64,000 nucleotides of DNA from assembly GCA_016706565.1 (NCBI GenBank), contig JADJJI010000007.1, forward strand, positions 1 to 64,000. The letters are read 5' to 3'. Every line of letters begins with the position of its first letter. Positions within the stretch are counted from its first letter, which is position 1. The notes under the pieces are model-generated. The model made no database searches. It saw only the letters and a list, made by a program, of their open reading frames with translations, and was not told the DNA's origin. Made by a program: the position numbers and the translations under genes. The stretch comes from Piscinibacter sp. Its GTDB lineage: Bacteria > Pseudomonadota > Gammaproteobacteria > Burkholderiales > Burkholderiaceae_C. Shown here piece by piece: positions 40,769 through 49,294 of this stretch.

Positions 40769-41032
40769 TTACTTGCGCAGGCCCAGCTTCTGGATCAGCG
40801 CGGTGTAGCGGCTCGAGTCGCGGTCCTTCAGGTAGGCCAGCAGGCTCTTGCGCTGGTTGACCAGTCTGAGCAGGCCGCGCCGGCCGTGGTGGTCCTTCAG
40901 GTGGGTCTTGAAGTGCGGCGTCAGCTCGTTGATGCGCGCGGTCAGCAGCGCGATCTGCACTTCGGGGGACCCGGTGTCGTTGCCGCTGCGGGCATTGGCC
41001 TTGACGATCTCGGCCTTGTTGAGGGTGGTCAT
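40769..41032 (-). CDS. rpsO: 30S ribosomal protein S15
   Basis: A small-subunit primary rRNA-binding protein of 87 residues after the start. It has the classic S15 text: [49 protein letters not shown] and the C-terminal [12 protein letters not shown]. It is followed by pnp as in most bacteria. Its leader (41033-41189) contains a GGTTTCAC/GTGAAACC inverted repeat around 41105-41130, which may be regulatory. Confidence 0.98.
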   Translation of the reverse strand: MTTLNKAEIVKANARSGNDTGSPEVQIALLTARINELTPHFKTHLKDHHGRRGLLRLVNQRKSLLAYLKDRDSSRYTALIQKLGLRK

Positions 41033-41189
41033 GTGCTCGTTTCCTGTTCATGAAACCGAGCTTCGGCCCCCTTCATGGAATGGGGCACCCCGCCACGGTT
41101 TCCGGTTTCACTTGCGGACACCGGTGAAACCGACCAGTGCCGTGCCTGTTTGCAACCCGGGTGAAACCCGTCGGCCACAAAACCGCAGG

Positions 41190-41195
41190 ATTATA
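41190..41195 (-). promoter_or_regulatory. Candidate rpsO -10 element
   Basis: A perfect TATAAT is read on the minus strand at 41195-41190, overlapping the TAA stop of the upstream aminotransferase gene. No good TTGACA lies 16-18 bases upstream, so this is only a candidate. It would give rpsO a leader of about 150 bases. Confidence 0.35.
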
Positions 41196-42342
41196 GCCCG
41201 ATCGCCCGGGACAGCCGCTTTACCCCGTCTGTGAGCCTCTGCGGGTCGCGCGAGGCGAAGCACCAGCGCAGCCAGCCCTCGGCCTCGGGCCCGAAGGCCG
41301 CGCCCGGTGCCAGGCCGAGGCCGACCTCGGTGACCAGGTGCTTGGCGAAGGCCAGCGAGTCGTCCTGCCCGGCGACACGGAAGAACGCGTACATGCCGCC
41401 CTCCGGGCTCGCCACCGAGACGCCCGGCAGCGCCCCCAGCTGCGGCAGCAAGGTGTCGCGGCAGTGCTTGAGGCGGCCGATCAGACCCGGCACGAACTCG
41501 TCGGCGCCGGCCAGCGCGGCCAGCCCGGCGCGCTGCACGAACACCGGCGCGCAGGAGGTGTTGAACTCGATCAGCTTGCCCAGCGCGGCCACCAGCGGCT
41601 CGGGCGCGACCATCCAGCCCAGCCGCCAGCCGGTCATCAGGAAGCTCTTGGAGAAACTGTGCACCACGACAAGGCGGTCGTCGGCGCCAGCCACGTCGAG
41701 GAAGCTCGGCGCACAGCGCGCGCCCTCGCGGAAATAGACGCGCTCGTAGACCTCGTCGGCGACGATCCAGGTGCCGGTGCGGCGGCAATGCTCGAGGATG
41801 GCCTGCTGCTCGGCACGCTCCAGGGTCCAGCCGGTCGGGTTGTTCGGCGCGTTGACGATCAGCACCTTGGTGCGCGGCGTGATGGCTGCCAGCAGCGCCG
41901 GCAGGTCGAGCCGCCACGCGCCGCCCTCCACCTTCAGCGGCACGCGCCGCACGGTGGCGCCGAGGATCTCGGGCTGCGCGGTGAGGTTCGGCCACACCGG
42001 CACCACCGCGACCACCTCGTCGCCATGGCCGGCCAACGCTTGCATCGCCAGCATCAGCGCGTTGACGCCCGACGAGGTGACGGCGATGCGCCCGGCCGCC
42101 ACGGGGCCGTGCAGTGCCGAGGTGTAGCGCGCCAGCGCCTCGCGCAGCTCGGGCAGGCCGAGGTTGTGCGCGTAGAAGGTCTCGCCGTCGGCAATCGACT
42201 TCTGCGCCGCCTCGCGCACGAAGGCCGGCGTGACCTCGTCGCTCTCGCCGAACCAGAAGGCCAGCACATCGCTGCGGCCGAGGCCCGCATTGGCGACCTC
42301 GCGGATCTTCGAGCCGGGAAGTTGGTCGATCACCGCTCTCAT
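41191..42342 (-). CDS. Class I/II pyridoxal-phosphate aminotransferase
   Basis: A 383-residue fold-type I aminotransferase: substrate/PLP motif NAPNNPTGW, aspartate in WIVADEVYERVYF, Schiff-base lysine in VVVHSFSKSFLMTGWRLGW, and the C-terminal arginine in WLRWCFASRDPQRL. The amino-acid specificity cannot be stated; it resembles aspartate/aromatic-type members annotated generically. Its ATG overlaps the stop of the binding-protein gene (ATGA), suggesting coupled function. Confidence 0.88.
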   Translation of the reverse strand: MRAVIDQLPGSKIREVANAGLGRSDVLAFWFGESDEVTPAFVREAAQKSIADGETFYAHNLGLPELREALARYTSALHGPVAAGRIAVTSSGVNALMLAMQALAGHGDEVVAVVPVWPNLTAQPEILGATVRRVPLKVEGGAWRLDLPALLAAITPRTKVLIVNAPNNPTGWTLERAEQQAILEHCRRTGTWIVADEVYERVYFREGARCAPSFLDVAGADDRLVVVHSFSKSFLMTGWRLGWMVAPEPLVAALGKLIEFNTSCAPVFVQRAGLAALAGADEFVPGLIGRLKHCRDTLLPQLGALPGVSVASPEGGMYAFFRVAGQDDSLAFAKHLVTEVGLGLAPGAAFGPEAEGWLRWCFASRDPQRLTDGVKRLSRAIGL

Positions 42343-43625
42343 GGACGCTCCATCGTGCAGCCGTGGGGTTGTTCGGTCTGGCGGGCCTCGAAGCTGCGCA
42401 CGGTACGAAAGCCATAGCCCGAGCCTTCGTTGTCGTAGCGCACGCCGGGTGCGCCGAGACGGTCCATCACGCTGACCACCAGAGGCTGGATGAACTGGTG
42501 GTCGGCCGCCCGCATGGTACCGGTGTGCAGGCCTCCGAGCGTGCGGCCGTCGTGGCGCATGCCTTCCAGCGCCGAGGCCACGGCGGTCGCCTCGGTGCTG
42601 CCGGCACGTTCGATGGCCGCCACCAGCATCTCCACCATCACCTGCATGCGGGCATGCTGGTAGTCCTCCTCCGGACGAGGAAAGCGCGAGCGGAACTCGG
42701 CGTGGAAGTCCCGCGAGGCCTGCGTGTCGACGTTCGGGTGCCACTCGGCCACCGCCAGCACGCGGCCGACGCCAGCCTCGCCGATCGCCGCTGGAGCGCC
42801 GAGCGCATTGCCGTAGAAGCTGTAGATGCGCGCGTCGACGCCGACCTCGCGCATCGCGCGCACCAGCAGCGTGAGATCGTTGCCCCAGTTGCCGGTGAGC
42901 ACGGCCTGCGCGCCGCTGGCCTTGATCTTCATGGCGTAAGGCAGGAAGTCCTTCACGCGGCCGATCGGATGCAGTTCGTCGCCGACGATGGCGATGTCGG
43001 GCCGGCTCGCCGCGATGCGCGAGCGCGCCGCGCGTTGCACGTGCTGGCCGAAGCTGTAGTCCTGCCCGATCAGGTAGACCTTCTTCAGCGCCGCGTCGCC
43101 CTGCAGCACCTCGATCAGCGCGGCCAGGCGCATGTCGGCATGCGCATCGAAGCGGAAGTGCCAGAAGCTGCACTTCTCGTTGGTCAGCGCTGGGTCGACC
43201 GCGGAATAGTTGAGCAGCAGCGCGCGCGACAGCGGCTCGCGCTGGTTGTGCTTGTTCAGCGCATCCACCAGCACCATCGCCACCGCTGAGCTGTTGCCCT
43301 GCGCGACGAAGGCGACGCGGCGGTCCAGCGCCGCACGGAGCATGGCCAGAGACTCCTCGCCGCTTCCCTTGCCGTCGAACCGCAGCAGTTCCAGCGAACG
43401 CGCGCCGCCGGGCAGGCGCACGCCGCCGCGTCGGTTGACGCGCTCGACGGCCAGCAGCAGGTTGCGATAAACCGCCTCGCCGGCATTGCCGAAGCTGCCC
43501 GACAGGCCTTCGATCAGCGCGATGGGGATGGGTTCGGCGGCGGGTGCCGCCGCTACGGCGGCGGCGGCGGCGCAGAGCATGGCGCCAACCAAGGCGCCGG
43601 CCCAGCGGGCAAGGGTTCGTGTCAT
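42339..43625 (-). CDS. ABC transporter substrate-binding protein, branched-chain amino acid (LivK) type
   Basis: A 428-residue periplasmic-binding-protein type I fold. The N-terminal signal peptide (RWAGALVGAMLCAAAAAVAAAPA) is followed by IPIALIEGLSGSFGNAGEAV, KKVYLIGQDYSFGQ and the two-lobe architecture of the LivK/AmiC group. No permease or ATPase genes adjoin it. It could serve a distant transporter, act as a sensor, or be linked to the aminotransferase that overlaps its stop codon. The ligand is unknown. Confidence 0.85.
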   Translation of the reverse strand: MTRTLARWAGALVGAMLCAAAAAVAAAPAAEPIPIALIEGLSGSFGNAGEAVYRNLLLAVERVNRRGGVRLPGGARSLELLRFDGKGSGEESLAMLRAALDRRVAFVAQGNSSAVAMVLVDALNKHNQREPLSRALLLNYSAVDPALTNEKCSFWHFRFDAHADMRLAALIEVLQGDAALKKVYLIGQDYSFGQHVQRAARSRIAASRPDIAIVGDELHPIGRVKDFLPYAMKIKASGAQAVLTGNWGNDLTLLVRAMREVGVDARIYSFYGNALGAPAAIGEAGVGRVLAVAEWHPNVDTQASRDFHAEFRSRFPRPEEDYQHARMQVMVEMLVAAIERAGSTEATAVASALEGMRHDGRTLGGLHTGTMRAADHQFIQPLVVSVMDRLGAPGVRYDNEGSGYGFRTVRSFEARQTEQPHGCTMERP

Positions 43626-43667
43626 CGAAGAGTTGCGGCGCCGGCTCGCCCGGCAGGGCCGCGGATT

Positions 43668-44714
43668 CTAGGCGCTGGCGCGCACCACCTCGGCCAGCGG
43701 CCAGCGCGGCCGCACGGTGAAGGCGTAGTCGTCCGACGCGGCCTGGGCACCGCTTTGCAGGCGCAGCGCCGCGGCCAGCGCGATCATCGCGCCGTTGTCG
43801 GTGCACAGCGCGAGCTCGGGGTAGTGCACGCGTGCGCCACGCTTTCGGCAGGCCTCGTTCAACTGGCTGCGCAAGGCGGCATTCGCACCCACGCCGCCGG
43901 CCACCACCAGCCGGTCCAGGCCGGTGTCGCGCAGTGCCGCGACGGACTTGCGCACCAGCACGTCGACGATGGCCTGCTGGGTCGAGGCCGCCAGATGTGC
44001 CAGGTCCTGCTGGCAGACGTTCGCGCCGAGCTTGCCCAGTCGCGTGCGCACCGCCGTCTTCAGGCCGGCGAACGAGAAGTCGAGGTTGCCGCTGTGCAGC
44101 AGCGGCCGCGGCAGATCGAAGGTCGACGCGTCGCCGAACTCGGCCAGCCGCGCCAGCGCCGGCCCGCCGGGGTAGCCCAGGCCCATCAGCTTGGCCGACT
44201 TGTCGAAGGCCTCGCCGGCGGCGTCATCGATCGTCTCGCCCAGCAGCTCGTACTGCGCCACACCATCCACGCGCATCAGCTGCGTGTGCCCGCCAGACAC
44301 CAGCAGCGCGACGAAGGGGAAGCTCGGCGGGTCGGCCGAGAGGAAGGGCGACAGCAGATGGCCTTCGAGGTGATGAACGGCCAGTGTCGGCCGCTGCAGC
44401 GCCGCCGCCAGCGCACAGGCCACGCCGGCACCCACCAGCAGCGCACCCGCGAGGCCCGGCCCCTGCGTGTAGGCCACCACGTCGATGTCGGCGAGCGTGC
44501 GGCCCGCCGAGGCCATCACCTGGCGAACCAGCGGCACGACGCGGCGGATGTGGTCGCGCGAGGCGAGTTCGGGCACCACGCCGCCATAGGCCTGGTGCAT
44601 GTCGATCTGGGTGTGCAGCGCGTGGGCCAGCAGCGTGGGCGTGCCCTGCCCGACCGACTCGACCAGCGCCACGCCGGTCTCGTCACAGGACGATTCGATA
44701 CCGAGAACATTCAT
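43668..44714 (-). CDS. tsaD: tRNA N6-adenosine threonylcarbamoyltransferase TsaD
   Basis: Transfers threonylcarbamoyl to A37 of ANN-decoding tRNAs as part of the TsaBDE complex. The 348-residue ASKHA-fold protein has the N-terminal [20 protein letters not shown], metal-ligand histidines in [13 protein letters not shown], and the glycine-rich segments [13 protein letters not shown] and [17 protein letters not shown]. It is complete and canonical in length. Confidence 0.97.
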   Translation of the reverse strand: MNVLGIESSCDETGVALVESVGQGTPTLLAHALHTQIDMHQAYGGVVPELASRDHIRRVVPLVRQVMASAGRTLADIDVVAYTQGPGLAGALLVGAGVACALAAALQRPTLAVHHLEGHLLSPFLSADPPSFPFVALLVSGGHTQLMRVDGVAQYELLGETIDDAAGEAFDKSAKLMGLGYPGGPALARLAEFGDASTFDLPRPLLHSGNLDFSFAGLKTAVRTRLGKLGANVCQQDLAHLAASTQQAIVDVLVRKSVAALRDTGLDRLVVAGGVGANAALRSQLNEACRKRGARVHYPELALCTDNGAMIALAAALRLQSGAQAASDDYAFTVRPRWPLAEVVRASA

Positions 44715-44744
44715 GCGCCGAGTCTACGGCCCGGCGCATGGCCC

Positions 44745-46871
44745 TCAGCGCTGGCCGGCGGTGCTGACGGTGCGCAAGTCCTGCGAGACACGTCCACCGG
44801 CCAACACGACCACGCGCGCGGCGGCGGCAATCGTCTCCGGGCGGTGCGCAACGACCACGCGCGTGATCTCGAGCTGGCGGATCGCCTGGTTGACGAGCCG
44901 TTCGCGGTCGATGTCGAGCGCACTGGTGGCTTCGTCGAGGAACAGGATCTTCGGCCGCTTGTACAGCGCGCGCGCCAGCAGGATCCGCTGTTTCTGCCCG
45001 CCGGAGATGCTCGCGCCCATGTCGCCGATCAGCGTGTGGTAACCCATCGGCATGGCCTCGATCTCGTCGTGGACGGCGGCGAAGCGTGCGCACTGCTCGA
45101 CCCACTGCGCATCGGCGCGCGCATCGAAGAAGGCGATGTTGTCGGCGATCGAGCCGGCGAACAGCTGGTCGTCCTGCATGACCGTGCCGATCATGTCACG
45201 CCAGGCGCGCAAGCCCAGGTGGCGCATCGGCACGTCGCCCACACGCACCTCGCCGGACTGCGGCGCATGGATGCCGAGCATGATCTTGAGGAGGGTCGTC
45301 TTGCCACAGCCGGAGGGGCCGACGATGGCAACCGACTCGCCCGGCTCGATGACGAGGTTCAGGTGCTCGATCACCGGCGGCTCGCCATCGGAGTAGGCGA
45401 ATCGAACGTCCCGCAGTTCAAGCCTGGCCGCGAGTTCATGCCGGCGCGGCGCGGCCTCGGGCTCGGCCTCGGGCGGGGTGAGCACGATGTCGGCGAGACG
45501 CTCGCCCTGCAGGCGCAGCATCTTCAGCTCGACCACCTTGTCGATCAGGCCGCTGATACGCAACGCGAACTGCTCCTTGTAGGCGAAGAAGGCGAACAGC
45601 ATGCCCACCGAAAAGCGCTGATCGAGCACCAGCAGCGCGCCGACCCAGAGCACCGCCACGCGCTCCAGGCCGAACACCAGCTTGTGCAGCACACCGAACA
45701 GAACCTCGAGCTTGCGCGTGGCGATGTTGGCATTCATCGCGTCGACCACCAGGTTCATGAATCGAGCCTGCCGGTCCTCCTGGCGGTTGGCCAGCTTGAT
45801 GGCCTGCACGCCGCGCAGCGACTCGAGGAAGTGGCTGGCGCGCTTGGCGTCGTGCACGATCGCCTCTTCGGTGGCCTCGCTCAGCGGCCGGAAGAAGGCC
45901 CAGCGCAGCAGCGCGTACACGGCCACGCAGCCGATCGCAATGGCGCTCAGCGTTGGGCTGTAGACGAACATCATCGCCAGCGTGACCACGACCAGCGCCC
46001 CGTCGAGCACAACCTCGATGAAGCTGGTGGTCAGCGTCTGCTGGATCTGCTGCACGGCACCGAAGCGCGACAGCACGTCGCCGGTGTGTCGCTTTTCGAA
46101 CCAGTCCACTGGCAGCCGCATCAGGTGGGCGAAGACGTTGTTCAGCCACTGCAGGTTGAGCGTGCTCGACAGGTGCAGCACGGCCCAGGAGCGCACCGCG
46201 CCGGTGGCCACCTGGAGCAGCACAAGCAGAGCGAAGCCGATGCCCAGCGTGACCAGCAGATCGCGGTCGGCGCTGACGAGCACGCCGTCGACCACCCACT
46301 GCATGAAGAAGGGCGTGAGCAGCACGAAGGCCTCGAGCGCAAGCGCCAGCACCAGGATCTGGATCAGCGAACGCTTCAAACCGGTGACGCGGCCGAGCAG
46401 CTGGCGCAGGCTGACGGGCCGGTGTTCGCGTCTCGGCTGGAAGTCGGAGCGCGGCGTCAGCTCGAGCACCACGCCGGTGAAGTGGCGCGACACCTCGGCG
46501 AGCGACACGCGGCGCACGCCGCGCGCCGGGTCGTGGATGATCGCGTGGCCGCGGCGGACTTCCTTCAGCACCACGAAGTGATTGAGGTCCCAGTGCAGCA
46601 CGCAGGGCGTGGCGAGCTGGTCGAGATGCTCCATCTCGGCGCGCAGCGCACGCGCGTTGAGCTGGATCTGCCCGGCCATGCGCACCATGTCGACCATGGT
46701 GGCGCCCTTGAGGGACAGCGAGAATTTCCGGCGCAAGCTCTGCAGATCGGTTTGCAGGCCGTGGTACGACGCCACCATCGCCAGACAGGCCAGGCCGCAC
46801 TCGGCGCCTTCGGTCTGCAGCAGCATCGGCAGCCTGGCGCCGCCGAAGCCGAGTCGCAATGCGTCGATCAT
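44745..46871 (-). CDS. Peptidase-containing ABC exporter (C39 peptidase, CvaB/LagD type)
   Basis: This 708-residue exporter should cleave a double-glycine leader and export the peptide. The N-terminal C39 peptidase is complete: Gln19, Cys25 (TEGAECGLACLAM), His98 (LNHFVV) and Asp114 (IHDPARG). Six membrane helices follow (about residues 155-440), then an NBD with Walker A GPSGCGKTT, signature SGGQKQR and Walker B ILFLDEATSALD. The start MIDALRLGFGGARLPM follows the HlyD stop by 2 bases. Its likely substrate is the small peptide encoded at 48212-48373 in the same operon. Confidence 0.93.
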   Translation of the reverse strand: MIDALRLGFGGARLPMLLQTEGAECGLACLAMVASYHGLQTDLQSLRRKFSLSLKGATMVDMVRMAGQIQLNARALRAEMEHLDQLATPCVLHWDLNHFVVLKEVRRGHAIIHDPARGVRRVSLAEVSRHFTGVVLELTPRSDFQPRREHRPVSLRQLLGRVTGLKRSLIQILVLALALEAFVLLTPFFMQWVVDGVLVSADRDLLVTLGIGFALLVLLQVATGAVRSWAVLHLSSTLNLQWLNNVFAHLMRLPVDWFEKRHTGDVLSRFGAVQQIQQTLTTSFIEVVLDGALVVVTLAMMFVYSPTLSAIAIGCVAVYALLRWAFFRPLSEATEEAIVHDAKRASHFLESLRGVQAIKLANRQEDRQARFMNLVVDAMNANIATRKLEVLFGVLHKLVFGLERVAVLWVGALLVLDQRFSVGMLFAFFAYKEQFALRISGLIDKVVELKMLRLQGERLADIVLTPPEAEPEAAPRRHELAARLELRDVRFAYSDGEPPVIEHLNLVIEPGESVAIVGPSGCGKTTLLKIMLGIHAPQSGEVRVGDVPMRHLGLRAWRDMIGTVMQDDQLFAGSIADNIAFFDARADAQWVEQCARFAAVHDEIEAMPMGYHTLIGDMGASISGGQKQRILLARALYKRPKILFLDEATSALDIDRERLVNQAIRQLEITRVVVAHRPETIAAAARVVVLAGGRVSQDLRTVSTAGQR

Positions 46872-46873
46872 GC

Positions 46874-48118
46874 TCAGACCCGGCTCGCCAGCCCGAGCAG
46901 CGGCTCGAAGATCCATTCGATCAGGCGGCGCCGATCGAGCAGCACATCGGCCTCGAGCTGCATGCCCGGCACCAGCGCCTGCTCGCGGCCGTACGCGGCG
47001 ACGGCCTGCTTGTCGAGTGTGACGGTGATGCGGTACAGCGGCTCGGCCTCGCCGTCGGACTTGGGCAGCGGCACGCCCGCCAGTTCACTGGCCTGCAAGG
47101 GCGACCGAGACACCTGCGCGACCTGCCCACTTTGCAGGCCGAACTTCTGGTACGGGAAAGCCTGGTAGCGCAGCAGCACGGGCTGCTCGGGCTTGACGAA
47201 GCCGACGGCACTCGACGGTGCGAACAAGTGCGCCTGCAGCCGCGCGTCGGCCGGCAGCAGGCTGGCCAGCGCGACCGACGCGTTGACGGACTGCCCCGGT
47301 TGTGCGACCACGCCGGTCACCGTGCCGTCCTGCGGCGCGCGGATCTCGATGCGGCGCCGCGAGTCGTTCTCGGCCTGCTGCTGCGCGATCTCGGCCATGT
47401 CGCGTTCGAGTTCGCCCTGCGCCACCTGCGTCTGCAGCGGCAGTTCGCGGCGGCGGGCCAGAAGTTGCTCGATCTCGCGCAGCTGCGCAGCGCGCTGGCG
47501 CTGCAGCGACTGTGCCTGCGCTTGCAGACCGAGCAGTTCCTCGCTCTTGGCCTGTACCTGGGCGGCGGAGATGAAGTTGTCGGCGCGCAGGGATTCGAGA
47601 CGCGCCAGCGCCTGATTGGCCAGCGCCAGCCGCTGCTCGTGAAGGCGCGCCTCGGCGTCGATCTGAGCCAGTTCGCCGCGCATGGTGCCGACCTGGCGGT
47701 CGAGCGCCTGAGCGCGCTCGCGCTCGAGTTCCGCCTGCTGGCGCGCCGCGCCCAGCAGGCTGCGTTCGCGCGCCGTCAGCGTCTCGCGCACATTGCCCGA
47801 TACATTGGCGGCATCGACCGACAGCACGTAGAGCACGTCGCCGGCACGCACGCTCGCGCCTTCGACGGCACGGCTTTCGAGAACCGTCGCCGACTGTGGC
47901 GACATCAGCCTCATGAGGCCCCGGTCAGGAGCGAGAAAGCCCTTCACGTGGGCCTTGCGCGTGTACTCGCCGATCCACAGGTAGGCAGCAACGAGCACGG
48001 CCGCAGACACCGCCAGCAGCGTGAGCACGTGAAGCGAGACTGGTCGCAGCAACTGGATGCTGCCGAGCCATTGGCTCTGCCGGTTCTCGATGACTTCCGG
48101 GCGGAACAGGCTGCTCAT
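46874..48118 (-). CDS. HlyD-family secretion adaptor (membrane-fusion protein)
   Basis: This 414-residue adaptor would link the C39 ABC exporter to an outer-membrane channel. It has one N-terminal helix (VLTLLAVSAAVLVAAYLWIG) after a cytoplasmic stretch, a lipoyl half-motif (GASVRAGDVLYVL), a long alpha-hairpin/coiled coil rich in Gln/Glu/Arg (about residues 100-250), and IRAPQDGTVTGVVAQPGQSV. The layout matches CvaA-like adaptors of peptide exporters. The start MSSLFRPEVIENRQ is preceded by GGTGAG; a longer GTG start at 48163 would run into a stem-loop. No TolC gene is nearby. Confidence 0.9.
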   Translation of the reverse strand: MSSLFRPEVIENRQSQWLGSIQLLRPVSLHVLTLLAVSAAVLVAAYLWIGEYTRKAHVKGFLAPDRGLMRLMSPQSATVLESRAVEGASVRAGDVLYVLSVDAANVSGNVRETLTARERSLLGAARQQAELERERAQALDRQVGTMRGELAQIDAEARLHEQRLALANQALARLESLRADNFISAAQVQAKSEELLGLQAQAQSLQRQRAAQLREIEQLLARRRELPLQTQVAQGELERDMAEIAQQQAENDSRRRIEIRAPQDGTVTGVVAQPGQSVNASVALASLLPADARLQAHLFAPSSAVGFVKPEQPVLLRYQAFPYQKFGLQSGQVAQVSRSPLQASELAGVPLPKSDGEAEPLYRITVTLDKQAVAAYGREQALVPGMQLEADVLLDRRRLIEWIFEPLLGLASRV

Positions 48119-48136
48119 CGGCTCACCATGAAATCG

Positions 48137-48171
48137 GCCGGCGCTCGCTGCTCGATGCAGCACGCGCCGGC
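48137..48171 (-). other. Stem-loop upstream of the HlyD gene
   Basis: A perfect 8-bp outer stem (48137-48144 with 48164-48171), a 2x2 internal loop and a 5-bp inner stem (48147-48151 with 48157-48161) around a 5-base loop. It lies 18 bases before the HlyD-family start codon, in the leader between the peptide gene and the exporter genes. With the hairpin at 48187-48205 it may reduce read-through or stabilise the peptide message. Confidence 0.6.
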
Positions 48172-48186
48172 ACGCGAGTGCGGCAG

Positions 48187-48205
48187 CCCGTCCGACACGG
48201 ACGGG
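48187..48205 (-). other. Stem-loop directly after the peptide gene
   Basis: A perfect 7-bp stem CCCGTCC/GGACGGG with a 5-base loop, extendable by two weaker pairs, 6 bases after the stop codon of the small peptide gene. No T-run follows, so it is not a classic terminator. A message-stabilising or attenuating hairpin is plausible. Confidence 0.6.
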
Positions 48206-48211
48206 TTCGGC

Positions 48212-48373
48212 TCACCAGTACTTGTTCGGGCCGTCGACACCACCAGCCACGTGCTTCAACGCTCGCGTGTCGAGCTCGACAGGTGCCGACTTCGGCGTGC
48301 GCTTGTCGGCTGCGGCCGGAGCGCGCTTGGAAATCTGGGGGGTGTGCAGTTGAATGCGCTTTTGCGTTTGCAT
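48212..48373 (-). CDS. Double-glycine leader peptide, candidate secreted signal or bacteriocin
   Basis: A 53-codon gene beginning MQTQKRIQLHTPQISKR. AGGAG stands 6 bases before the ATG, an excellent ribosome site. The leader is basic, proline/alanine-rich and polar, and ends ELDTRALKHVAGG, which fits the double-glycine consensus: Leu at -12 and -7, Val at -4, Gly-Gly at -2/-1. Cleavage by the adjacent C39 exporter would release VDGPNKYW, only 8 residues. I do not recognise a described family. Context (regulator upstream, adaptor and exporter downstream, same strand) supports a real substrate. Mature identity is inference. Confidence 0.78.
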   Translation of the reverse strand: MQTQKRIQLHTPQISKRAPAAADKRTPKSAPVELDTRALKHVAGGVDGPNKYW

Positions 48374-48419
48374 GCGGGGCTCCTGGCTGAGTGCGTTCGC
48401 GCATCAATTGCGCAAGAGC

Positions 48420-48464
48420 ATTTCAGCAGCCGGCCTCGCATCGGGGAACTGTCAGGTCTTACAG
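48420..48464 (-). promoter_or_regulatory. Candidate lux-type box and promoter of the peptide operon
   Basis: CTGTCAGGTCTTACAG at 48449-48464 is a CTG-N10-CAG dyad of the LuxR-family operator type. Its core AGGTCTTACAG recurs exactly upstream of the regulator gene. On the minus strand a TGAAAT -10 (48420-48425) with an upstream TG lies 23 bases further on, as at LuxR-activated promoters. That leaves a leader of about 40 bases to the peptide ATG. The dyad also satisfies CTGT-N8-ACAG (LexA), which cannot be excluded. Confidence 0.5.
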
Positions 48465-48523
48465 GTCCGCTGACATCGACGAGCTCGCTCCGTCATCGGA
48501 TCATCACCGTGCGCCGAAGGGCG

Positions 48524-49237
48524 TCAGCGAATGAGGCCCAGCCGAAGCGCCTTGAGCACCGCTTGATGCTTGTTGATGCAACCGAGCTTGTGCATGGCGT
48601 TGTTGACGTGGAGCACAGCCGTGCGCTCGCTGATGCCCAGGATGTTGCCGACCTCCCAGGCCGTCTTGCCTTCCATGGTCCAGCGCAGGCTCTCGACTTC
48701 ACGCGGCGTCAAGTTGGGGACGTCCGGATCCCCTGTCGCGGGCATCATGATGCGCATCGCTGCCTCCTGCGCGTGGACGGCAAAGAGCTGCAGATCGGCG
48801 ACGATGCGCGTGAGTTCAGAGCGATCCTTGGGCAGAGACTGATCGCGGTCCACGCCGAGGAAGAAGTGTCGCCCCTGCGGAAGATGCAGCGCCATGGCGA
48901 CACCCGTGCGATAGCCGAAACGCGCCTGACCGTCCCACAGGTCAGCTTGACCCGCGCCGACATAGGTCTCTTGCGACCAGATGATCGGGACGCTTTGCTT
49001 CTTGCAGTGCTGCATGACCGGATCCTGCCGGCCCCGACCCATGTCTTCGAACATGTCGCGGTAGCTGGCCGGGGCATTGTCCACGCTGATGAATTCGGGC
49101 TCGCCCAGAAAGTGGTCGACGATCGTCGTCGCCGAGACGGTATCGAACCCGAGCCTCTTCGCGAAACGCACGACCTGTCCCAGGAATTCGTCGCGATCCC
49201 TGGCCTCCAGCACCGACAGATAGCCGTCCTGCAGCAT
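48524..49237 (-). CDS. LuxR-family regulator with autoinducer-binding domain
   Basis: A 237-residue regulator with an N-terminal autoinducer-binding domain (about 15-165) and a C-terminal LuxR helix-turn-helix (LTPREVESLRWTMEGKTAWEVGNILGISERTAVLHVNN, about 176-213). Of the acyl-homoserine-lactone pocket residues, Asp72-Pro73 and Trp87 are kept, and Gly112 probably too. The positions of TraR Trp57 and Tyr61 are Tyr59 and Phe63. No luxI-type synthase is in the window, so it is a LuxR solo or answers a distant or different signal. Upstream of the peptide operon, same strand. Confidence 0.9.
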   Translation of the reverse strand: MLQDGYLSVLEARDRDEFLGQVVRFAKRLGFDTVSATTIVDHFLGEPEFISVDNAPASYRDMFEDMGRGRQDPVMQHCKKQSVPIIWSQETYVGAGQADLWDGQARFGYRTGVAMALHLPQGRHFFLGVDRDQSLPKDRSELTRIVADLQLFAVHAQEAAMRIMMPATGDPDVPNLTPREVESLRWTMEGKTAWEVGNILGISERTAVLHVNNAMHKLGCINKHQAVLKALRLGLIR

Positions 49238-49294
49238 GCGTTTTATCCAGCTCGCGCCGCGTTAAGTCGAATCTTCACGACCTTGCGCCCGTCC

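Noticed and set aside
43755-47168. A 1137-codon open frame on the plus strand
   Set aside because: It is antisense to tsaD and the C39 exporter, has shadow composition (Arg/Gln/His-rich) and no domain; it is a by-product of high GC.
44745-49237. A conventional type I toxin secretion or hemolysin locus
   Set aside because: The ABC protein has a functional C39 peptidase rather than a degenerate one, and no RTX protein is encoded nearby.
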